DNA of 36,138 nucleotides from Thermoanaerobaculum sp. (lineage in GTDB: Bacteria > Acidobacteriota > Thermoanaerobaculia > Multivoradales > UBA5704). Where the stretch lies: the NCBI GenBank assembly GCA_021154885.1, contig JAJKHS010000010.1:1-36138 (forward strand), written 5' to 3'. A model generated the notes under the pieces. It had not been told where the DNA came from, ran no database searches, and worked only from the letters and a program-made list of their open reading frames with translations. Below, piece after piece: positions 1 to 6,932 of the stretch (positions are counted from its first letter, which is position 1; every line of letters begins with the position of its first letter). The translations under genes were made by a program, and so were the position numbers.

Positions 1-2
1 CG

Positions 3-179
3 CTGCCGGCCGAGAACTGGCTGCGGCTCTTCGTCTGGCTGGCCATCGGCTTCGCCATCTACTTCGGCTATGGCCGCAACCACAGCGTGATGAAGAACTA
101 CACCGCGGCCGAGCTGGCCAAGAGCGGCGCCTCCCTCGCCGGGGCCACCGATATCCGCCCCAAGGGACCCCGCAAGTAG
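3..179 (+). CDS. APC-family amino-acid permease, C-terminal end (partial)
   Basis: The open frame enters from the left edge and stops at TAG 177-179, giving the last 58 residues. It contains one membrane segment (WLRLFVWLAIGFAIYFGYG, about residues 6-24 of the fragment), then GRNHS and a polar cytoplasmic tail. A final helix of the form W-L-R-hydrophobic-YFGYGxxHS is typical of the C-terminal end of cationic amino-acid transporters in the APC superfamily. These are inner-membrane proton/amino-acid symporters or exchangers. The substrate cannot be read from this fragment. A strong GC hairpin follows 9 bp after the stop, so this is probably the end of its transcript. The family call is inference from one helix and its tail. 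Confidence 0.6.
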   Translation: MPAENWLRLFVWLAIGFAIYFGYGRNHSVMKNYTAAELAKSGASLAGATDIRPKGPRK

Positions 180-188
180 CCTGGTAGA

Positions 189-218
189 CGGCAGGGCCCG
201 CGCCCGCGGGCCCTGCCG
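189..218 (+). terminator. GC-rich hairpin after the permease gene
   Basis: A perfect 14-bp inverted repeat (arms 189-202 and 205-218) is separated by only 2 nt, so the real loop must open a pair or two. It lies just behind the permease stop. No T-run follows, so it is either a Rho-type or stabilising 3' structure or an imperfect intrinsic terminator. Confidence 0.5.
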
Positions 219-244
219 TGCATCCTCTCCAGCATCGCGCATTG

Positions 245-282
245 CCGCCGGACAAAAAAAGACCCCGCGTCGTCCGGCGGGG
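245..282 (-). terminator. Leftward intrinsic terminator with a competing stem
   Basis: Read on the minus strand, a 6-bp CCCCGC/GCGGGG stem (282-277 with 268-263) is followed, after two bases, by seven T (260-254), which is a textbook intrinsic terminator. A second perfect 9-bp pairing (245-253 with 272-280) shares bases with the first, so the two folds are mutually exclusive. No minus-strand gene lies immediately upstream on that strand, so the transcript it ends is unknown. Read on the plus strand, the A-tract precedes the stem and would not terminate. Confidence 0.45.
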
Positions 283-381
283 CTTGGAGGAGGGAGGTTT
301 GGAGAGGAGATTGTCTTTGGCTTCTGTCCGTCTCCACTCAGATATACGGATGGACAGGCCAAAGTGTTTGGGTGGACGGCG

Positions 382-402
382 AAAAAAACCCCGGGACCGG
401 GG
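382..402 (-). terminator. Second leftward intrinsic terminator
   Basis: On the minus strand a 5-bp stem (402-398 with 393-389, GGAC-type 4-nt loop) is directly followed by seven T (388-382). It has the same form and orientation as the element at 245-282. The 270 bases between the permease hairpin and the regulator gene at 476 hold these two elements and no coding sequence that I can support. Confidence 0.4.
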
Positions 403-475
403 TAACATCTCCATCCGGCGTTTCAACGCTGGACTGAAGTCATACGACATTCGATTCATGTATGGGGGAGAATCC

Positions 476-766
476 TTGAGCGAGCCCACGGGCTGGACTT
501 TTCTCACCAACCACGCCCACGTCCTGTTCTGCATCGCCCGCGACCCCGAGGTCCGGTTGCGGGACGTGGCAGCGAAGGTGGCCATCACCGAGCGGGCGGT
601 GCAGCGAATCGTCACCGACCTGGAGACGCAGGGCTACCTCACAGTCTCCAAGGAAGGGCGACGCAACCGCTACCAGGTCAACGACGACCTGCCCCTGCGC
701 CACCTCGTCGAGCGCCACGTCGCGGTCAAGGCGCTGATCGACCTGGTGGTGGGAGGGCAGGAGTGA
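476..766 (+). CDS. Small winged-helix transcriptional regulator
   Basis: A 96-residue protein made of one winged helix-turn-helix domain. Residues about 10-65 hold the HTH (RDVAAKVAITERAVQRIVTDL) followed by a wing with GYL and GRRNRYQV, the MarR/ArsR-like arrangement that binds DNA. I chose TTG 476 because GGGGGAG (464-470) lies 5 nt upstream; the in-frame ATG at 458 has no ribosome site and would add six unlikely residues. Its stop overlaps the GTG start of xthA by 4 bp (GTGA, 763-766), so the two are translationally coupled. A role in controlling its own operon or the DNA-repair gene is inference. There is no ligand domain, so any signal would be sensed by the HTH domain itself or a partner. 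Confidence 0.75.
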   Translation: MSEPTGWTFLTNHAHVLFCIARDPEVRLRDVAAKVAITERAVQRIVTDLETQGYLTVSKEGRRNRYQVNDDLPLRHLVERHVAVKALIDLVVGGQE

Positions 767-1527
767 AGATCGCCACCTGGAACGTGAACTCCATCCGCTC
801 CCGGGTGGAGCGGGTGGCGGCGTGGACGCAGCGGGAGCGGCCGGACGTCCTCTGCTTCCAGGAGATCAAGACCACCGACGACCTCTTCCCGCTGGCGCCC
901 TTCGCGGACCTCGGCTACCGGGCCGAGGTCTTCGGCCAGAAGACGTACAACGGCGTCGCCATCCTTACCCGCAAGCCGCTGACCCAGGTGGTGCGGAACC
1001 TGCCGGACGACGCGTCGGACGCCCCCCGACGGCTCCTCGCCGGGACCGTGGACAAGGTGCGGATCGTCAACGTCTACGTGCCCAACGGCCAGTCGCCCGA
1101 CAGCGACAAGTTCATCTACAAGCTCGACTGGCTGGCGCGCCTGCGGAGCTTCCTCGCGGCCTCGGCGAGCGCCAAGGATCCCCTCGTCCTGCTGGGCGAC
1201 TTCAACATCGCGCCCGAGGAGCGCGACGTGCGCTACCCCGACCTCTGGCGCGGCCACATCCATTTCCACCCCAAGGAGCACGAGGCGCTGGCGCGGATCA
1301 CCTCCTGGGGCCTCCACGACCTCCTGCGCAAGCATCATGAGGAGGGGGGCCTCTACTCCTGGTGGGATTACCGCCAGCTCGCCTTCCAGAAGAACAACGG
1401 CCTGCGGATCGACCTCATCCTGGGCACCGCGCCGATGCTGAAGCGGAGTCAGGACGTGGTGATCCACCGCGACGAGCGCAAGGGCGAGTCGCCGTCGGAC
1501 CACGTGCCGGTGGTGGCGGAGGTGTGA
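763..1527 (+). CDS. xthA: Exodeoxyribonuclease III (AP endonuclease)
   Basis: 254 residues, close to the roughly 268 of E. coli XthA. It is a cytoplasmic Mg-dependent nuclease of the endonuclease/exonuclease/phosphatase fold that incises at abasic sites and removes 3' blocking groups in base excision repair. Visible catalytic motifs are N7 in TWNVNS, E34 in CFQEIKT, GDFNIAPEERDV (the Asp/Asn pair) and the C-terminal SDHVPV with D246 and H247. The start is GTG 763, which overlaps the stop of the upstream regulator. The gene is followed by a large palindrome at 1538-1657, which probably ends the transcript. The full motif set makes the family certain. The balance between exonuclease and AP endonuclease activity cannot be read. 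Confidence 0.93.
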   Translation: MKIATWNVNSIRSRVERVAAWTQRERPDVLCFQEIKTTDDLFPLAPFADLGYRAEVFGQKTYNGVAILTRKPLTQVVRNLPDDASDAPRRLLAGTVDKVRIVNVYVPNGQSPDSDKFIYKLDWLARLRSFLAASASAKDPLVLLGDFNIAPEERDVRYPDLWRGHIHFHPKEHEALARITSWGLHDLLRKHHEEGGLYSWWDYRQLAFQKNNGLRIDLILGTAPMLKRSQDVVIHRDERKGESPSDHVPVVAEV

Positions 1528-1537
1528 AATATTCTGA

Positions 1538-1657
1538 TTAGGGTAGGGGCGGGTCTGGACGGCAGGTTGGGGGCTTGACCCGCCCTGATGGAGCGTCCTC
1601 GGCCTCCCAGGGCGGGTCGAGCCGCCACCCACCCGTCCAGACCCGCCCCTACCCTAA
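1538..1657. repeat. Nested REP-like palindrome
   Basis: A perfect 25-bp inverted repeat (arms 1538-1562 and 1633-1657) encloses a second inverted repeat (about 1577-1586 and 1609-1618). All four arms share a GGGCGGGTC/GACCCGCCC core. It fills the space between xthA and the next gene. GTAGGGGCGGGT-type palindromes of this kind occur as dispersed intergenic repeats in several bacterial phyla, so this is probably a REP-like or MITE-like element that also acts as a 3' structure for xthA. Confidence 0.7.
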
Positions 1658-1723
1658 ACCCTTCCTTTCCTTTAGCGAGCCCATTTTCAAATCCACCGCG
1701 CACATGTATCGTTGAGACTCCCT

Positions 1724-2464
1724 ATGCGCCGCCCTCTCCTCGCCTTCGCCTTCGCGCTCCTCGCCGCCACACCGGCCGCGGCCGCGGTGCGCGGTAAGCC
1801 CGCCCTGATCCGGCTGGAGGCGCCGCGGGCCGGGGAGATCCTGACGGCCGGCGCCACGGCCGAGCTGGCGTGGGCGCCCCAGAAGCCGTTCGAGCAGCTC
1901 GAACAGGTCGAGGAGTGGGAGGCCTTCCTCAGCTTCGACGGCGGCGCCACCTACCCGGTGCGGATCACGCCCCATCTCGACCGGGATCTCCGGCGGGTGC
2001 GCTGGCAGGTGCCGGCCATCCCCACGGCGGACGCCCGGCTGCTGCTCCGCTTCGGCAACGAGCGGCACGAGACCTACGTCGAGCTCCCCCAGAGCTTCGC
2101 CATCGCGGAGTCCGCCTGGACGCCCTCCCTCTTCGCCGGTGCCGCCCTGGCCGTCGCACGCGGCGAGCCGGCGCTGCCGGGCCACCCTGGAGTGGTCGCC
2201 TGGGTAGAGGGCTCACGCGACGGCGGCTCCCTGCGCCAGGTGGTGGCGGTGCCGGCGCCCTCCTTCCGGGACAGTGTCCGCCCGTCGACGGCCGACTCCG
2301 AGCCCGCGGTTCTGGCCGGCGGGTCCACCCAACTCGCAACGCCACCGTCCGCGAGCGGGGAGGCGGCGCCTCCGGTCTCACGGCGCTCCATCCTCGCGTC
2401 CGGCGCCCCGTCCGACCTCCCGTCTCTCGACATCCTCCTGCTGACGCAGCGGCAGAACGAATAG
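1724..2464 (+). CDS. Secreted protein with an Ig-like beta domain, function unknown
   Basis: 246 residues from ATG 1724; a TTG at 1712 would only add MRLP. Residues 1-20 are a signal peptide (MRRP, hydrophobic core, ATPAAAA). Residues about 25-130 alternate in beta fashion and contain LSFDGGATYPVRITP and VRWQVPA, resembling Ig/fibronectin-like modules in which a DGGxTW turn precedes a VPA strand. The rest is low-complexity and Ser/Pro/Ala-rich, ending in a leucine-rich tail. No enzyme motif is seen. The gene is 95 bp upstream of a TonB-dependent receptor on the same strand, so a periplasmic or surface accessory role is possible but not shown. No good Shine-Dalgarno sequence precedes the start, so the start is less sure than the frame. 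Confidence 0.6.
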   Translation: MRRPLLAFAFALLAATPAAAAVRGKPALIRLEAPRAGEILTAGATAELAWAPQKPFEQLEQVEEWEAFLSFDGGATYPVRITPHLDRDLRRVRWQVPAIPTADARLLLRFGNERHETYVELPQSFAIAESAWTPSLFAGAALAVARGEPALPGHPGVVAWVEGSRDGGSLRQVVAVPAPSFRDSVRPSTADSEPAVLAGGSTQLATPPSASGEAAPPVSRRSILASGAPSDLPSLDILLLTQRQNE

Positions 2465-2559
2465 ACCCCGAGCGGCGTTTCGTCGTCTCGTCTCCGGAGC
2501 CGCCAGGAGTGCGGCTGGCCGGAGATTCGTTCCTGTCTGCTTCTCAGAGGAGATTTCCC

Positions 2560-4668
2560 ATGCGTTGCTCGAAGCTCGTCCGCGCGCTCGCCGGGCCCGC
2601 GGCTTTCGCCATCGCCCTGCCGGCCTTCGCCCAGGCGAACCCGCCGCAGACCACGGTTCCCACCGTCACCGAGACCCTCCAGGTCACCGCCACCCGCACG
2701 CCCGAGGACGTCGAGACGGTCCCCGCCTCGATCACCGTCATCTCCGGCGAGGATCTCGCCGCTCGCGGCGCCATCGACCTGCCCGCGGCGCTCGCCCTCG
2801 CGACCGGCGTCGCCGTCGCCCCCGGCGGCGAGAACGGCCCGGCCAGCTCGGTACCCGAGATCTGGGGCCTGCGCGAGTTCGACGCCTTCCTGCTGGTGGT
2901 GGACGGCGTCCCCTGGGGGGGAGCCTTCAACCCGGCGCTACCCAGCCTCGACCTCGCCAACGTCGACCGCATCGAGATCCTCCGCGGCTCGGCGCCGGTG
3001 ATGTATGGCGCCACCTCGTTCGTGGGCGTCATCCACGTCATCCACCGCCCGGCGGGCGCCCCCGGCCGCACGGCGAGCGCCTGGGGCGGCAACTTCAGCA
3101 GCGGCGGCGCCGCCGTCTCGACCCCGCTGCCGCAGATCGGCGGTTTCCGCCAGTCGCTCACCGTCGACGGCGAGCGCCAAGGCTTCAAAGACGATCGCAC
3201 CCGCTTCGACCGCGGCCACGTCCTCTACCGCTCGTCGCTCGTCGCCGCCGGCGGCAGCTTCCGCTTCGACTTCGACGGCTCGATCGTCGACCAGAAGCCC
3301 GCGAGCCCAATCCCCATCCACGATCCCGACGTCGCTTTCCTCACGCGGCTCGACTCCAACCAGAACCCGAGCGACGCCAAGATCGACGAGGACCGCCTCC
3401 ACTTCGTGACCGGCTACGACCGCAGCCTGGCGGGGGGCGCCTGGTCCACCACCCTGGCCGTGACCCACGCCACGCGCAAGACGATCCGCGGCTTTCTGAC
3501 GGACGTCGTCGAGACCGACCCGAACGCCGCCGGCTTCAACCAGGACCTGACGACGGACGACGTCTACTTCGACACCCACCTCGCCTGGCGCCTGGGCTCG
3601 AACGCCCGCCTGGTCGCCGGCGTCGACCACCTCTACGGCAAGGCCAAGGCCGACTCCCAGACCTTCGACTACTTCGTGCCGCTCTCCGGCCACGGCGCCC
3701 CGTCGAGCAAGGGCCAGCCCCTTGACCATGGCTTCAACCTGGACGACAAACGCAACTTCTCGGGCCTCTACCTGCAGACCGAGTGGGACGCCACCCCCCG
3801 CCTCCACTTCCTGGCTGGCGCGCGGCTCAACCACACCGACGAGAAACGGACGGCCGGCGACCGCGAGCTCTCCTTCCCGGACCCCGGCGACCAGGGCACC
3901 GACCAGCGGACCGTGACCCGCGGCAGCGGCGTGCTGGGAGTCAACTGGCTCGCCTGGACGCAGGGCGACAGCGCCCTCTGGCTCTTCGCCGACTACCGCG
4001 ACACCTTCAAGCCCGCGGCCCTCGACTTCGGCCCCGAGGCCGAGGCGGACATCCTGAAGCCTGAGGCGTCCCACAGCTCCGAGGTGGGCCTGAAGAACCG
4101 CCTTGACGGCGGCCGCTTCGAGTGGGAGCTCACCGCCTTCCAGATGGACTTCGAGAACCTCGTCGTCGGGCAGTCGGTCGACGGCCTGCCGCAACTCGTC
4201 AACGCCGGCTCGGAGCGCTTCAAGGGGGCTGAGCTGGACCTCAAGGGGAGGCTCCATCCCGACCTCTGGTGGCGGGCGACCTACGCCTGGCATGATGCCA
4301 AGTTCCGCGACTTCGTGAAGCTGCTGGACGGCGAGAACCTCCAGCTCGCGGGTCACCGTCTCCAGCTCTCCGCCCGGGACCTGGCCTCGGCCGGGCTGAT
4401 CTGGGCGCCGGCACGCGGGCTCTTCGGCTCGGCGACGGTCAACTACACAGGCTCGCGGCTCCTCGACGAGCAGAACGAGATCCTGGCCCCGAGCTACACC
4501 ACCTGGGCGGCCGGCATCGGCTACCGCTCCGGCACCTGGGAGCTCCGGCTCGACGGCCTGAACCTCAACGACACCCGCCCACCCGTCTCCCTGAGCGAGT
4601 TGGGAGACGGGCAGTACTACATCCTGCCGGCTCGCAACTTCCGCCTCACCCTCGCCACGCGGTTCTGA
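2560..4668 (+). CDS. TonB-dependent outer-membrane receptor
   Basis: 702 residues from ATG 2560, preceded by AGAGGAGA at a good distance; the frame is open further upstream but a signal peptide starts here (residues 1-25, ending FAQA). A TonB-box-like VTETLQVTATRT follows, then a plug domain (about 45-165) with VPASITVISGEDL, DGVPW and VDRIEILRGSAPVMYG, then a 22-strand-type barrel that ends with the C-terminal Phe (RLTLATRF) expected of outer-membrane barrels. The family imports large scarce ligands such as ferric siderophores, cobalamin or glycans using TonB energy. The ligand is not readable, and no Fur site or cobalamin riboswitch is evident upstream. The nearby kinase-TonB_C fusions are possible partners (inference). 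Confidence 0.92.
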   Translation: MRCSKLVRALAGPAAFAIALPAFAQANPPQTTVPTVTETLQVTATRTPEDVETVPASITVISGEDLAARGAIDLPAALALATGVAVAPGGENGPASSVPEIWGLREFDAFLLVVDGVPWGGAFNPALPSLDLANVDRIEILRGSAPVMYGATSFVGVIHVIHRPAGAPGRTASAWGGNFSSGGAAVSTPLPQIGGFRQSLTVDGERQGFKDDRTRFDRGHVLYRSSLVAAGGSFRFDFDGSIVDQKPASPIPIHDPDVAFLTRLDSNQNPSDAKIDEDRLHFVTGYDRSLAGGAWSTTLAVTHATRKTIRGFLTDVVETDPNAAGFNQDLTTDDVYFDTHLAWRLGSNARLVAGVDHLYGKAKADSQTFDYFVPLSGHGAPSSKGQPLDHGFNLDDKRNFSGLYLQTEWDATPRLHFLAGARLNHTDEKRTAGDRELSFPDPGDQGTDQRTVTRGSGVLGVNWLAWTQGDSALWLFADYRDTFKPAALDFGPEAEADILKPEASHSSEVGLKNRLDGGRFEWELTAFQMDFENLVVGQSVDGLPQLVNAGSERFKGAELDLKGRLHPDLWWRATYAWHDAKFRDFVKLLDGENLQLAGHRLQLSARDLASAGLIWAPARGLFGSATVNYTGSRLLDEQNEILAPSYTTWAAGIGYRSGTWELRLDGLNLNDTRPPVSLSELGDGQYYILPARNFRLTLATRF

Positions 4669-4677
4669 GGAGAGCAA

Positions 4678-4765
4678 AAAGGGACACAAGGGACAACAGG
4701 GACGGCAGGGATAATCCAGAGGGTCTCTTTGTCCCTGGAGTCCCTGTTGTCCCTGCTGTCCCTTT
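4678..4765. repeat. Mirrored 9-bp satellite at a convergent gene junction
   Basis: The left arm holds GGGAC at 4681, 4690 and 4699 and GGGAT at 4708, an exact 9-bp period. The right arm holds the complement GTCCC at 4731, 4740, 4749 and 4758 with the same period. The arms 4678-4703 and 4740-4765 are reverse complements at 24 of 26 positions, so the segment can form a long hairpin. It lies exactly between the receptor (+) and the RdgC-like gene (-), and touches the stop codon of the latter. It probably serves both genes as a terminator. Confidence 0.75.
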
Positions 4766-5760
4766 CACTCCTCCCAGGGCGCTGCGCCTTCCGTCACCGG
4801 CAGTTCGCCGGCATCCGCGGGAGCGAGGGTGGGAACCGCCGGCTCGCCCTCCGCGTTGATCTTGTCCCTGAGCGCAGCGTACTTGCCGTCGAGGGTCTCG
4901 AAGATGGCGGCGATCTGCTCCAGCCGCTGATCGAGGTCGATCGTCCAGTGCTCGTTCTTGACCGGCTCCAGCTTCATGCCGCTGAGCCGGTAGGAGAGGG
5001 CGTCGAAGCGCAGCATCACCGGGCCGACGTGGATCTTGGCGTTGAGGATCTCGGCCCCCTCGTCCAGGTAGCGGATGAGGTCGTGGAGCACGGCGCCCGC
5101 GAGCGTCACCCGCGCCTCCCGGGTGGCGAGGCGCACGCTGCCCATCTCCGGCTCCACCATCACGTCCGACTCGTCGAGCAGGGCGCGCAGGAAGCGGCAG
5201 CCCAGCACCGACTGTCCCGGCTCCTTGGGGAGGACGACGTCGCTGCGCTCGTCCGTCTCCGGGGCCTCGTCGAGCCACGGCGCCTTGAAGTCCCCTTCGA
5301 CCCCGGCCTGGCGCAGCAGGGTGACGACCGTCCCGAGCCAGGTCTTGGCCGTGCTGGCCACGTAGAGGATCGCGCCGTCGATGCAGGCCTCGATGATGCT
5401 GGTGCGCGGTGCCTGGCGCGAAGCCGACTCGGCCTCGGCCAACTCGCGCAGCTTCTTGCGGGTCTTGGAGCCGACGAAGGTCTTGCCCGTCGCCTCCATC
5501 TCCGTCTTGATCAGCTCCCGCAGCCGCTCCTTGACCGCCGTGGCATCCGGCCGAATGCGGTCGACGCGCACGCGGAAGACGTACCTCCCCTTCGCCGCCT
5601 CGTAGGGCGCGTCGAGCTCGAAGGGCACGAAGCCCATGCGCTCCCGCACCTCGGAGCCCGGCTCGATCGCCCAGAAACGGGCGCGCTCGAAATCCGGCCC
5701 CTCGGGGGGCACGACCACGTTGAAGCGAGTGACGGCGAGCGTTCCACTCAAGAGTCCCAT
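4765..5760 (-). CDS. RdgC-like recombination-associated protein
   Basis: 331 residues from ATG 5760, with AGGAGG upstream. The protein opens with MGLLSGTLAVTRFNVV, followed by GFVPFELDAPYE, a basic helical stretch (KERLRELIKTEMEATGKT...KTRKKLRELAEAE, about 75-112) and an IDGAILYVASTAKTWLGTVVTLLR block (about 128-152). This order matches RdgC, a ring-forming DNA-binding protein that in E. coli and Neisseria modulates RecA (303 residues in E. coli). This homologue is a little longer, with an acidic Pro/Ala tail. The resemblance is remote and was judged by eye, so the family is likely but the function inferred. It is convergent with the TonB receptor and only 51 bp downstream of the secreted protein gene at 5812. 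Confidence 0.65.
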   Translation of the reverse strand: MGLLSGTLAVTRFNVVVPPEGPDFERARFWAIEPGSEVRERMGFVPFELDAPYEAAKGRYVFRVRVDRIRPDATAVKERLRELIKTEMEATGKTFVGSKTRKKLRELAEAESASRQAPRTSIIEACIDGAILYVASTAKTWLGTVVTLLRQAGVEGDFKAPWLDEAPETDERSDVVLPKEPGQSVLGCRFLRALLDESDVMVEPEMGSVRLATREARVTLAGAVLHDLIRYLDEGAEILNAKIHVGPVMLRFDALSYRLSGMKLEPVKNEHWTIDLDQRLEQIAAIFETLDGKYAALRDKINAEGEPAVPTLAPADAGELPVTEGAAPWEE

Positions 5761-5811
5761 CGTCCTGTACCTCCTGCTGCTGCCGGCAATGCCGGTGGAA
5801 AGAGGGGGATC

Positions 5812-6408
5812 TTAGCGGATGGGAGGGGGTGGCGGGGCGGATGGCGAGGTCTTGGGATTGTCCTTGGAGCTGGCCGGCGTCTTCACGACAGGCGGCTTGG
5901 CCGCGCTCGGGTCAGATGGAGGGGCATTATTCTGAGGCGCGGCCTCCGGAGCGGCGACCGGCTCCTCGGCCGGCGCCACAGCGGGGTCCTCCTCCTCGGT
6001 CTCTATCGCCTCCGTGTCGTCGGCGGGCGCGGTCTCGCTCTCTGCGACCGCCCCCTCCTCGTCGTCCCCGCCAGCGGCCGGGTTCGCCAGGCCGGCGACC
6101 TCCACCCTTGCCGCCGGCTCCTCCTCGCTGCCGGAGAGCTGGTAGATATGGATGACTTCAGAACCGGCTGCGTGGCCCTCGGGCTGGGACTGATCGGCCC
6201 GGCCCAGGTTCACGGAGAACACCTGGCCGATTTCCGAATCGACGTAGAGATCCTCCAACGTCACGTCGGCCTTGCCCTGATGCTTGGGGATGGCTTTCCG
6301 CCGGTGAGCGCTCTGCGGGGTCTTCGGCGTATCCGAAGCGGCAAGGCTCCACGCTCCCCCGGTAAGGAGGAGAAGGCCAAGGGCTGCGGCAATACCGAAC
6401 CGTCTCAT
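5812..6408 (-). CDS. Secreted acidic, proline-rich protein of unknown function
   Basis: 198 residues from ATG 6408. Residues 1-24 form a signal peptide (MRRFGIAAALGLLLLTGGAWSLAA). A short ordered part (about 40-110) with VTLEDLYVDSEIGQVFSVNLG and SEVIHIYQLSG is followed by a long disordered tail, first Glu/Asp-rich (about 112-140) and then Ala/Pro-rich, ending PPPPPIR. No Cys lipobox and no catalytic motif are visible. The protein should be periplasmic or exported. It lies upstream of the RdgC-like gene on the same strand, but a functional link is unlikely. The composition of the tail makes homology searches unreliable; only the middle part is informative. Confidence 0.55.
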   Translation of the reverse strand: MRRFGIAAALGLLLLTGGAWSLAASDTPKTPQSAHRRKAIPKHQGKADVTLEDLYVDSEIGQVFSVNLGRADQSQPEGHAAGSEVIHIYQLSGSEEEPAARVEVAGLANPAAGGDDEEGAVAESETAPADDTEAIETEEEDPAVAPAEEPVAAPEAAPQNNAPPSDPSAAKPPVVKTPASSKDNPKTSPSAPPPPPIR

Positions 6409-6697
6409 GCGGCGCGCTCCAGCAGGAAATCGAGCTCTCTATTCATCATACGTGGCAGAGGCCCGGAGTGTCCAAGGGGATGAGGCGGGCAGGGACTGTT
6501 TTCAGGGCCGAACAAGCAAGGCGGCACCACTGCGGGACAGCGGCGCCGCCTTTCAACCCCAAAAAAGGAGAAAGACCATGGCCGCGGATGATACTCGATC
6601 CGTGGTTCGAGGGGAAGAGGTTTGCGTTTTATTGCTTTGACGCCGCCGTGGGCTGGCAGACACGGCCTCGCCCGCTGCGAGGCGGCAACGGCGGGCT
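6409..6697 (-). other. Region without a supported gene; possible toxin remnant
   Basis: The minus frame starting at ATG 6701 overlaps the stop of the antitoxin-like ORF in an ATGA, as toxins often do. It runs 98 codons, but its protein (MKPAVAASQRARPCLP...) has none of the hydrophobic and basic pattern of RelE/ParE, PIN or BrnT toxins. I read it as either non-coding or a scrambled remnant of the missing toxin. No promoter or RNA structure is evident here. Confidence 0.3.
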
Positions 6698-6871
6698 TCA
6701 TCTCTCAGGTGGCTTTCTCTCGTCGGGCCGACCCCAGCTTGCCAGCCAAGCGTGCACCTCACCTTCGGGAATGCCTTGCCCGGCGTCAATGGACCGGAGG
6801 GCCTCCACGGTCTCCTGCCATCGAGACCCTTCTTCAAGATCTTCCTGCGAACGAACACCGACGATGATCAT
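6698..6871 (-). CDS. Orphan type II antitoxin-like small protein
   Basis: 57 residues from ATG 6871, with GGAGG 4 nt upstream, which fixes the start. The C-terminal half, with DAGQGIPEGEVHAWLASWG and a charged Pro-rich tail, matches the conserved end of small antitoxins paired with RelE/ParE toxins (xxGxxVPHEEVMxWLxSWG). The N-terminal DNA-binding half is short (MIIVGVRSQEDLEEGSRWQETVEAL), so DNA binding is doubtful. It lies 61 bp downstream of a kinase gene on the same strand, and no intact toxin follows, so it looks like a solitary remnant or an immunity-type antitoxin. The family call rests on the C-terminal motif alone. Confidence 0.55.
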   Translation of the reverse strand: MIIVGVRSQEDLEEGSRWQETVEALRSIDAGQGIPEGEVHAWLASWGRPDERKPPER

Positions 6872-6932
6872 CCTGCCTCCAGAGGTGATACCAGCGATTG
6901 CACGATCACTCAATGCCAGCAGAGGCCCACCC

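Noticed and set aside
1870-2559. N-terminal extension of the TonB receptor frame
   Set aside because: The frame is open by chance through the upstream secreted-protein gene; the signal peptide and ribosome site place the start at 2560.
2465-2559. Cobalamin riboswitch before the TonB receptor
   Set aside because: The 95-bp gap is too short and lacks the conserved B12-box core, so the receptor cannot be assigned to cobalamin.
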